DNA from: Chloroflexota bacterium
Lineage (GTDB): Bacteria; Chloroflexota; Dehalococcoidia; SM23-28-2
NCBI GenBank assembly: GCA_030691665.1
Contig: JAUYDU010000294.1
Location: forward strand, 1 to 10,832
Direction: 5' to 3'
DNA length: 10,832 nucleotides
A model generated the notes under the pieces. That model ran no database searches. It was not told the origin of the DNA and was given only the letters and a program-made list of their open reading frames with translations. Below, one piece after another: positions 1 to 5,929 of this stretch. The position numbers and the translations under genes were made by a program. Every line of letters begins with the position of its first letter. Position 1 is the first letter of the stretch.

Positions 1-1182
1 ATGGCTGCCGGCGCCGTCATCACCGTTGGGTTTGAGAGGCTCCGGCGCGAACGGGAGCGGCGGCGTCTGGTGGCCGAACAACTGCGCATTTCGGAAGAGC
101 GCTATCGGGAGATATTCGAGAATGCCCACGATGCCATCTGGCTACAGGACATGGCAGGCAAGATCGCCATGGCCAACAGCGCCTGCAGCGATATTGTCGG
201 CTATAGTCCCGAGGAACTCGTCGGGATGCGGGCGCGGGACTTTCTCTCGGAGGAAGCCCTGAGCAAGGCCAGAGAGATTCGACGAAGGCTCCTTGCAGGC
301 GAAACTATCGATGAGCCCTATGAGCAGGAGATAGTCAAGAAAGACGGCACGGCGGCACGTCTGTGGTTGACCGCCAGTTTGATCCGGCGACCTGATGGGT
401 CCAGAGCCTTTCAGCTTATCGCCAGGGACATTACGGAACAGGCGCGCATGCAAGAGAACCTGAGGTTCTATCTGCGCCAGGTCACCAGAGCCCAGGAGCA
501 TGAGCGACAGCGCATCGCCCAGGAGCTCCATGACGAGACCGCCCAGTCCCTCCTCCTCATCGCTCAACGTCTCGACCGCCTGGCCGCGGGCGCTGACGGG
601 CATCTCCCCGAGGACGTAGCGAGTGAGTTGCAGGAACTGCGTGGAGCCGCAGTCGGAGCGTTGACAGACCTGCGCCGTCTGGCCCGGGACCTGCGACCAC
701 GCATACTGGACGACATGGGCCTGGTGCCCGCTCTAGAGTGGCTAGCCGATGACCTCGCTCTTCAATACGGCATCAAGGCTCGTGTGGAGGTGGAGGGCAC
801 CCTGCCGGAGCTTTCTGAGGAAACGCAGCTGTTACTGTTCCGCATAGCGCAGGAGGCCCTGCGGACCGTGGGGAGACACTCAGGTGCCGCTGAGGCCATC
901 GTCTCTGTGGATGGCGGCGAGGATCGGGTTCGGATGACGGTGCTGGACAATGGCCGGGGCTTCCAGCTACCTGCAGCTCTTGGCGACCTGGCCATCACCG
1001 GCAGGCTAGGGCTCCTTGGGATGTATGAGCGGGCCTGCCTGCTGTGCGGCACCTTCCACATCCGCTCCGATCTGGGCAAAGGTACAGCTGTGGTTGTCGA
1101 GATACCAGCCAGCGCCGCGAATTGCCCGCCACGCACAGCCCCATCGGCTACGCTCCCCCGGCCCACGGGGCAGCCATCGTGA
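1..1182 (+). CDS. PAS-domain sensor histidine kinase, NarX/LiaS type (HisKA_3 + HATPase_c), probably 5'-partial
   Basis: This is a two-component sensor kinase that autophosphorylates a His and passes the phosphate to a NarL/FixJ-type regulator. Seen: a charged, possibly coiled-coil start (residues 10-35), a PAS domain (about 34-146, ending in the typical ARDITEQ), a HisKA_3 dimerisation helix with H-box QELHDETAQ (phospho-acceptor His177, with Asp178 and Gln182 fitting the HDxxxQ signature), and an ATPase domain with G1 DNGRGF (316-321), G2 GLLGM (337-341) and GKGT (359-362). The N-box reads EALRTVGRHSGA, so Thr289 stands where Asn is normal. The frame is open from base 1, and the first residues look like the end of a membrane or linker region, so the true start is probably upstream. 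The normal domain ends near residue 370. The last ~23 residues are non-domain sequence, and from about residue 381 they are read out of frame through the acs relic. No response regulator lies next to it. The input signal is unknown. Confidence 0.88.
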   Translation: MAAGAVITVGFERLRRERERRRLVAEQLRISEERYREIFENAHDAIWLQDMAGKIAMANSACSDIVGYSPEELVGMRARDFLSEEALSKAREIRRRLLAGETIDEPYEQEIVKKDGTAARLWLTASLIRRPDGSRAFQLIARDITEQARMQENLRFYLRQVTRAQEHERQRIAQELHDETAQSLLLIAQRLDRLAAGADGHLPEDVASELQELRGAAVGALTDLRRLARDLRPRILDDMGLVPALEWLADDLALQYGIKARVEVEGTLPELSEETQLLLFRIAQEALRTVGRHSGAAEAIVSVDGGEDRVRMTVLDNGRGFQLPAALGDLAITGRLGLLGMYERACLLCGTFHIRSDLGKGTAVVVEIPASAANCPPRTAPSATLPRPTGQPS

Positions 1183-1462
1183 TGTATGAGAGGGCCCCCA
1201 ACTATCCCACCCTGGATGATGGTGGGATATCATCGAGAAGTACGGCGTCACCACGTTCTACATCCTACCTACGGCCATTCGGATGCTCACGCAGCACGGC
1301 GAGCAGTGGCCGGCCCGGCACGACCTGACCAGCCCGGAGTCGCTGGGCGCAGTGGGAGAGCCCACCAAGCCTAAGGCCTGGCTCTGGTACTATCGGCACG
1401 GTGGCAGTGAGCGCTGCTTCATCGTGGGCACCTCGTGACAGAGGGAGACAGGCGGCATTATC
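1143..1462 (+). pseudogene. acs: acetyl-CoA synthetase (acs) internal fragment, frameshifted and with an in-frame stop
   Basis: Reading frame 3 from 1143 gives HGAAIVMYERAPNYPT, matching the acetyl-CoA synthetase GATVVMYEGAPNYP segment. Near 1216-1222 the match moves to frame 2 and continues from 1223 as WDIIEKYGVTTFYILPTAI, then WPARHDLTS, GAVGEPTKPKAWLWYYRH, and TS-stop-QRETGG where acetyl-CoA synthetases have TWWQTETGG. The TGA at 1436-1438 replaces the second Trp by a single base change (TGG to TGA), and the first Trp has become Ser (TGG to TCG). Weaker resemblance may begin near 1120 (a GHSY-like motif). Only about 105 residues from the middle of a ~650-residue enzyme remain, with neither the N-terminus nor the C-terminal domain, so no AMP-forming acetate activation is possible. 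The match stops after GGII at about 1462. The relic overlaps the 3' end of the kinase gene and ends ~70 bp before SBP-1, which suggests deletion or rearrangement scarring. Confidence 0.85.
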
Positions 1463-1517
1463 CTGGGGGACAGGGCGTCGGTGGACGAGGTGAAGGCGGC
1501 GTACGAGGATCTGAAGC

Positions 1518-1523
1518 GGGAGG
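1518..1523 (+). promoter_or_regulatory. ribosome binding site of SBP-1 (decides start at 1531)
   Basis: GGGAGG lies 7 nt before the ATG at 1531. The same GGAGGTCTAG leader precedes SBP-2 (2965-2974). Both ATGs are followed by the same first codons (MAGKR) and then a lipoprotein signal peptide, which rejects the longer GTG start at 1435 that would put 32 low-complexity residues before the signal peptide. Confidence 0.75.
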
Positions 1524-1530
1524 TCTAGAG

Positions 1531-2928
1531 ATGGCCGGCAAACGGGGGAGAGTCAGCAAGGTGTCGGTTCTCCTGGCGGCCTTTGGCCTGTGGCTGGCGC
1601 TCAGTGCCTGCGGCGGTGGTGGTGAGGAGGAGGGCAATGGCGCCGAGGCCATCTCCGGCGGCACCGTTCAGATCACGATGTGGCATTCGGAGACGGCCGC
1701 CAACCTGGACACCATCGAAGGGCTGGTGCGCCGCTACAACGACTCGCAGAGCGAGGTGCGGGTCAAGCTCGCTTACCAGGGTACAGACGACGAGGAGATG
1801 GCCAAGCTGGTGGCCTCCCTGCGCGGCGGCGAGGTGCCGACCATCGCCTATCTGGCCGAGATCCACGCTCAACGCCTCATCGACAGCGGCGCTATAACGC
1901 CGGTGCAGGAGTTCATCGACCGAGAGAAGTACGACCTGTCCGACTTCGACGAGAAAGCCGTCAAGTACTACACCCTGGACGGCAAGCTCTGGGCCATGCC
2001 CTTTGCCATGGCTGTCCCCATGCTCTACTTCAACAAGATCACCTTCCGGGAGGTCGGCCTCGACCCGGAGAAGCCGCCCAAGGATCTGGAAGAACTGCGT
2101 GAGGCCTCGGAGAAGATGGTGAAGCGCGACGCCAATGGCAACCTGATCCGCGCCGGCATGGCCATCGATATCACGGGCTGGTACCTGGACCTCACCCTTG
2201 AGGAGCACGGCGACCTCTACGCCAACAACGATAACGGCCGCGCCGGCCGCGCCACGCAGGTCTTGTTCAACGGGCCGACGGGCCAGGCCTTCTTCCAGTG
2301 GTGGCACGATATGGTTAAGGACGAGGTAGCCATAAACGTGGGCCGCAACCCTACCGGCGCTGACACCTTCCTGACGGTGGGCGTCGGCCGCGCCGGCATG
2401 ACCTTCGGCAGCTCGGCGGCGCTGCGCTCGGTGGTGGACGTGCTCGAGCGTGGGCTACAAAACGTGGAGATGGAGCTGGGCGTCGCCAATCAGCCCGGCG
2501 TGGCCGGCGGCACCGGCCTGCCCGGGATATACGGTCGCGCCCTATGGATCCTCAAATCGCACCCCAAGGCCGAGCAGGATGCGGCCTGGAAGTTTATCAA
2601 GTGGCTCATGGAGCCCGAACAGCAGGCCGAGTGGTACTCCGGCAGCGGCTACCTGCCGGCCAGAGTCTCGGCGTTTGAGATGCCCGCAGCCAAAGAGGTG
2701 GAGGCGGAGTACCCGCAGTTCAAGATCGCCGCTGACCTCTACCTGGCGGCCCCCTCCACACCTGCCTCCCTTGGTCCCCTCCTCGGTCCGTTTATCGATA
2801 TCCGCGAGATCGTCGCCAGCGCCGTCGAGGAGATGCTGGTAGGTGACAAGGATCCCATCGACGCCATCAACGATGCTGCCAAGGAGGCAAACGCCCTCAT
2901 TGAAGAGTACAATCGGCGTGTCCAATAG
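1531..2928 (+). CDS. extracellular solute-binding lipoprotein SBP-1, UgpB-like (CUT1 ABC importer family 1)
   Basis: This is a 465-residue binding lipoprotein that should capture a solute outside the cytoplasmic membrane and deliver it to a CUT1 importer. Seen: a signal peptide with basic start MAGKRGRVSK, a hydrophobic core (11-24), lipobox LSAC with lipidated Cys27, an acidic Gly/Glu linker, then the UgpB-like fold: WHSE (51-54), PVQEFIDRE, LYFNK (165-169), REVGLDPEKPPKDLEELR (173-190), TGWYLD with Trp217, WWHDM, GSSAALRS, and WYSGSGYLPAR near 368. The mature part has no Cys beyond Cys27. As I recall E. coli UgpB, its GLRLG Arg aligns with Leu417 here (GPLLG). It is closest to SBP-2 immediately downstream, by tandem duplication, and more distant from SBP-3 and SBP-4. 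No permease lies on this strand. The ligand is unknown; a sugar, polyol or phosphodiester is plausible. Confidence 0.9.
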   Translation: MAGKRGRVSKVSVLLAAFGLWLALSACGGGGEEEGNGAEAISGGTVQITMWHSETAANLDTIEGLVRRYNDSQSEVRVKLAYQGTDDEEMAKLVASLRGGEVPTIAYLAEIHAQRLIDSGAITPVQEFIDREKYDLSDFDEKAVKYYTLDGKLWAMPFAMAVPMLYFNKITFREVGLDPEKPPKDLEELREASEKMVKRDANGNLIRAGMAIDITGWYLDLTLEEHGDLYANNDNGRAGRATQVLFNGPTGQAFFQWWHDMVKDEVAINVGRNPTGADTFLTVGVGRAGMTFGSSAALRSVVDVLERGLQNVEMELGVANQPGVAGGTGLPGIYGRALWILKSHPKAEQDAAWKFIKWLMEPEQQAEWYSGSGYLPARVSAFEMPAAKEVEAEYPQFKIAADLYLAAPSTPASLGPLLGPFIDIREIVASAVEEMLVGDKDPIDAINDAAKEANALIEEYNRRVQ

Positions 2929-2962
2929 GGGGTCTCGGCAAGAGGTGCACGGGAAAGCGGAG

Positions 2963-2970
2963 AAGGAGGT
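2963..2970 (+). promoter_or_regulatory. ribosome binding site of SBP-2
   Basis: AAGGAGGT, a near-perfect Shine-Dalgarno, lies 7 nt before the ATG at 2978. It is stronger than the site of SBP-1, which hints at higher translation of SBP-2 from a shared transcript. Confidence 0.75.
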
Positions 2971-2977
2971 CTAGGCC

Positions 2978-4369
2978 ATGGCCGGCAAGCGATCAGCGGT
3001 AGGGAAGGTGCTCTTGCTCCTGGCGTGCTTGGCCCTCGTCCTGGGGGTGCCGGCCTGCGGCGGTGGCGGGGAGGAGGAGGGAGGCGAGGGCACCCCCCCG
3101 GCTGGCACGGTGGAGATCAGCCTGTGGCACTCGGAGGTGGCCTCCAATCTGAACAGCATCCAAGACCTGGTCCGGCGCTACAACAACTCCCAGAGCGAGG
3201 TGCGGGTCAAGCTTGCCTTCCAGGGTAGCAGCGACGACAACATGGCCAAGCTGCTGGCCTCCCTGCGCGGCGGCGAGCTGCCCACCATAGCCTATCTGGA
3301 CGAAGTGCAGGCGCAGCGGCTGCTCGATACCAGGGCGTTCCGGCCCGTGCAGGACTTTATCGACCGAGAGAACTACGATCTCTCCGATTTCGCCCCGAAG
3401 GCCATCCAGTATTACAGGGTAGACGGCAAGCTCTGGGCCATGCCCATCTCCATCGCCGTCCCTCTCCTCTACTACAACAAGGTGACCTTTCGCGAGGTGG
3501 GCCTCGATCCCGAAAAGCCGCCCAAGGACCTGGAGGAGCTTCGGCAGGTCTCACAGAAAATGGTGCAGCGCGACCCCCATGGCAACGTGACGCGCGCCGG
3601 TATCGCCCTCGACATAACGCCTTGGTACCTGGAGGTGGCCCTGGCCGAGCACGACGACCTCTACGTCAATAACGCTAACGGCCGCGAGGGTCGCGCCACC
3701 GCCGTTGAGTTCAACGGGCCCACCGGCCAGGCCTTGTTCCAGTGGTGGCACGACATGGTCAAGGAAGGTCTGGCCATGAACATGGGGCGAGCCCTCGCCG
3801 CCGAGAACCTCTTCGCGGTGGGTGCCGGCCAGGCGGTCATGACCCGCAGCAGCTCCGCGGCGCTGCGCTCGGTGGTAGACGCCCTGGAAGCGGGGCTAGC
3901 CGGAACGGAAATCGAGCTGGAGGTCGCCGGTCTGCCGGGCGTGCCCGGCGGCACCGGCCACACCGCCATCTACAGCCGCTCCCTCTGGTTCCCTAAGGAC
4001 CGCCCCAAGGCCGAGCAGGAGGCGGGGTGGAAGTTCATCAAGTGGCTCATGGAGCCTGAACAGCAGGCCGAGTGGTTCGCGGGTAGCGGCTACCTGCCCG
4101 TACGCAACTCCTCCTACGACCTGCCCGCCGCCCAGGAGATCATGGCCAAGTACCCGGGGTTCCGCACGGCTGCGGATATTTTCCAGGCATCACCCGTCAC
4201 GCCGGCCACACTAGGCCCCCTCCTGGGGCCCTTCAACGAGGTGCGGGAGACCGTGATAAGCGGTCTGGAGGAGACGGTGGTGCGCAACAAGGACCCTATA
4301 GAAGCGCTCAACGACGCGGCCAAGAAGGCGAATGAGGTTATCGAAGATTACAACCGGCGTGTCGAGTAG
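2978..4369 (+). CDS. extracellular solute-binding lipoprotein SBP-2, UgpB-like (tandem paralogue of SBP-1)
   Basis: This 463-residue binding lipoprotein follows SBP-1 by 49 bp, so it is probably co-transcribed with it. Seen: start MAGKRSAVGK, hydrophobic core (11-23), Cys27 in the sequence GVPAC (Pro just before the Ala is an untidy lipobox), a GGGGEEEGG linker, WHSE (50-53), LYYNK, the same REVGLDPEKPPKDLEELR block as SBP-1, TPWYLE with Trp216, QWWHDM, SSSAALRS and WFAGSGYLPVR. The mature body has no Cys after Cys27. Leu415 takes the place of the UgpB Arg. Differences from SBP-1 sit partly in likely pocket segments (TGW to TPW, FGSS to RSSS, WYSG to WFAG), which fits duplication followed by ligand divergence. 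As for SBP-1, no permease lies on this strand. The ligand is unknown. Confidence 0.9.
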   Translation: MAGKRSAVGKVLLLLACLALVLGVPACGGGGEEEGGEGTPPAGTVEISLWHSEVASNLNSIQDLVRRYNNSQSEVRVKLAFQGSSDDNMAKLLASLRGGELPTIAYLDEVQAQRLLDTRAFRPVQDFIDRENYDLSDFAPKAIQYYRVDGKLWAMPISIAVPLLYYNKVTFREVGLDPEKPPKDLEELRQVSQKMVQRDPHGNVTRAGIALDITPWYLEVALAEHDDLYVNNANGREGRATAVEFNGPTGQALFQWWHDMVKEGLAMNMGRALAAENLFAVGAGQAVMTRSSSAALRSVVDALEAGLAGTEIELEVAGLPGVPGGTGHTAIYSRSLWFPKDRPKAEQEAGWKFIKWLMEPEQQAEWFAGSGYLPVRNSSYDLPAAQEIMAKYPGFRTAADIFQASPVTPATLGPLLGPFNEVRETVISGLEETVVRNKDPIEALNDAAKKANEVIEDYNRRVE

Positions 4370-4405
4370 GGGCGCGGCCGGCATGAGTGAGCCGGGAAGG
4401 GCGAC

Positions 4406-4440
4406 ATCGTAGCTGCCGACCTCAGGTGGGGAGCTACGAT
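4406..4440. terminator. inverted repeat between convergent genes, candidate bidirectional terminator
   Basis: ATCGTAGCT (4406-4414) and AGCTACGAT (4432-4440) form a perfect 9-bp stem with a 17-nt loop. It lies 36 bp after the SBP-2 stop and 53 bp before the SBP-3 stop on the other strand. The tail on the plus strand (ATATTTCC) is only weakly T-rich, so it is not a textbook intrinsic terminator. Its position between converging genes is the main support. A second small dyad, CAGCCC-G-GGGCTG, lies at 4475-4487. Confidence 0.45.
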
Positions 4441-4493
4441 ATTTCCGCAGTGTGGCGTCGTAATATTCCCGTGCCAGCCCGGGGCTGAACCTG

Positions 4494-5888
4494 CTAGCGG
4501 CCGATGCGACGGTTGTAGTCCTGGATCTCCTGGGTGGCCTGGGCGGCGGCCTCGTCCAGGGCCTGGCCTGGGTCCTTGCCGGTTAGAATCGTCTGCTCCA
4601 CGGCCTTCTGCACGATCTCCCGTACCCGAACGAAGGGCCCCACTAGCGCTCCCTGGGTGGCGCGGGTGGAGGGCGCCCTGAGGAACTGGTCCACGGCCAC
4701 CCGGAAGTGAGGATACTTGGCCTCTACCTCCTTGGCCGCTGGCAGGTCGTAGGCCGAGAGCCGGATGGGGAAGTAGCCGCTGCCGCTGTACCACTCGGCC
4801 TGCTGCTGCGGGTCTACCAGATACTTGATGTACTTCCAGGCGGCCTCCTGCTCCTCCTTCGGCCGCTGGTTGAGGATCCAGAGGGCCGCTCCTCCCACCA
4901 GGCTTCCTCCCTTGGCGTCGGCGAAGCCGGGCAGGGGGCCGGTGCCCAGCTCCACGTCGGCGAGTTGGATCGAGCCCGGCGCCTCCAGGACGTCGACGAT
5001 GGTGCGCAGAGCAGCGGACGTGCCGATGGTCATGGTGGCCTGCCCCACCCCTATGGCCAGAAAGTGGAGATCGCCGCCTGGGTTGCGCCCCATGTTCTGG
5101 GCGTCGACGCTATCCATCAAGTCGTGCCACCATTGGAAGATCTCTTTGCCCCGCGGCCCGTTGAATGCCGCCTCGGTAGCGCGGGCGTCGCGGCCGTTGC
5201 CGTTGTTAACGTAGAGGTCGCCACTAACTGCCAGGAGCTGCTCGATGTACCAGGGGCTGACCTCCAAGGCGATACAGTGGCGTTCGATGCCGCCGGTCTC
5301 GTTGCGGATGGTGAGCTTCTGGCAGTACTGGGTAAGCTCCTCCAGCGTTCGGGGCGGCTTGTCCGGGTCGAGGCCCACCTCCCGAAAGTGCACCTTGTTG
5401 TAATAGAGGATGGGGTTGGAGACGTTGAAGGGCATCCCCCACAGCTTGCCGTCCACCGTGTAGTACTCGATGACCCGCGGCTGGAAGTCCGAGAGATCGT
5501 AGTTTTCCCGGTCGATAAACTCCTGCACCGGCGTGAGCATGCCGCTATCCACTAGGAACTGGGTGGTGACGTCGTGGAGCTGAATGATCGCTGGCACGTC
5601 GCCCGAAGCGCGAGAGGCCACCAGCTTGTTCAGGTTGTCCTCGTAGGTGCCCTGGAACTGGAGCTCTACCTGCACCTCGGTCTGGGAGGCGTTGAACTGG
5701 TCGGTGAGTCGCTTCAGGGTCTCCTGATTAGCCGCGCCCATGGCGTGCCAGAAGGTGATCTTCACCGTCTTACCCGCGGGGGTGGCAGTGCCTTCCGCTC
5801 CCGTGGTGGTGCCTTCCTCGCCGCCACCGCAAGCGGCCAGGCCCAGCGCCAGAAGCAAGATCGCCAGGAACATGAAGGCCCTCTTCAT
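4494..5888 (-). CDS. extracellular solute-binding lipoprotein SBP-3, UgpB-like, last gene of the importer operon
   Basis: This is a 464-residue binding lipoprotein. The start chosen is the ATG at 5888, which has GGAGGG 6 nt upstream and opens directly into the signal peptide; a GTG at 5918 would add 10 odd residues. Seen: MKRAFMFLAILLLALGLAAC with lipidated Cys20, a Thr/Ala/Pro/Gly/Glu linker (21-41), FWHAM (46-50), LYYNK (161-165), REVGLDPDKPPRTLEEL, SPWYIEQ with Trp213, QWWHDL, GTSAALRT and WYSGSGYFPIR. Cys189 and Cys205 are the only Cys of the mature body; they recur in SBP-4 with the same spacing and are absent from SBP-1 and SBP-2. Leu415 occupies the place of the UgpB ligand Arg. It follows SBP-4 by 41 nt in the operon and should deliver ligand to the UgpA/UgpE-like permeases upstream. 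The ligand is unknown. Confidence 0.9.
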   Translation of the reverse strand: MKRAFMFLAILLLALGLAACGGGEEGTTTGAEGTATPAGKTVKITFWHAMGAANQETLKRLTDQFNASQTEVQVELQFQGTYEDNLNKLVASRASGDVPAIIQLHDVTTQFLVDSGMLTPVQEFIDRENYDLSDFQPRVIEYYTVDGKLWGMPFNVSNPILYYNKVHFREVGLDPDKPPRTLEELTQYCQKLTIRNETGGIERHCIALEVSPWYIEQLLAVSGDLYVNNGNGRDARATEAAFNGPRGKEIFQWWHDLMDSVDAQNMGRNPGGDLHFLAIGVGQATMTIGTSAALRTIVDVLEAPGSIQLADVELGTGPLPGFADAKGGSLVGGAALWILNQRPKEEQEAAWKYIKYLVDPQQQAEWYSGSGYFPIRLSAYDLPAAKEVEAKYPHFRVAVDQFLRAPSTRATQGALVGPFVRVREIVQKAVEQTILTGKDPGQALDEAAAQATQEIQDYNRRIGR

Positions 5889-5894
5889 GGCTAT

Positions 5895-5900
5895 CCCTCC
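5895..5900 (-). promoter_or_regulatory. ribosome binding site of SBP-3 (decides start at 5888)
   Basis: On the minus strand GGAGGG lies 6 nt before the ATG at 5888. It supports this start over the in-frame GTG at 5918. Confidence 0.7.
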
Positions 5901-5929
5901 TACCCGAAACCGCTCCACCTCCCTCTCCC

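Noticed and set aside
1435..1530. 32-residue N-terminal extension of SBP-1 from a GTG
   Set aside because: The extension overlaps the acs relic, has no family match and would bury the signal peptide. The ATG at 1531 has a ribosome site and matches the SBP-2 start.
1525..2307. 260-codon open frame on the minus strand
   Set aside because: It is the shadow of SBP-1, which has a full lipoprotein signal and conserved family motifs.
4707..5555. 282-codon open frame on the plus strand
   Set aside because: It is the shadow of SBP-3, low in complexity and without any recognisable motif.
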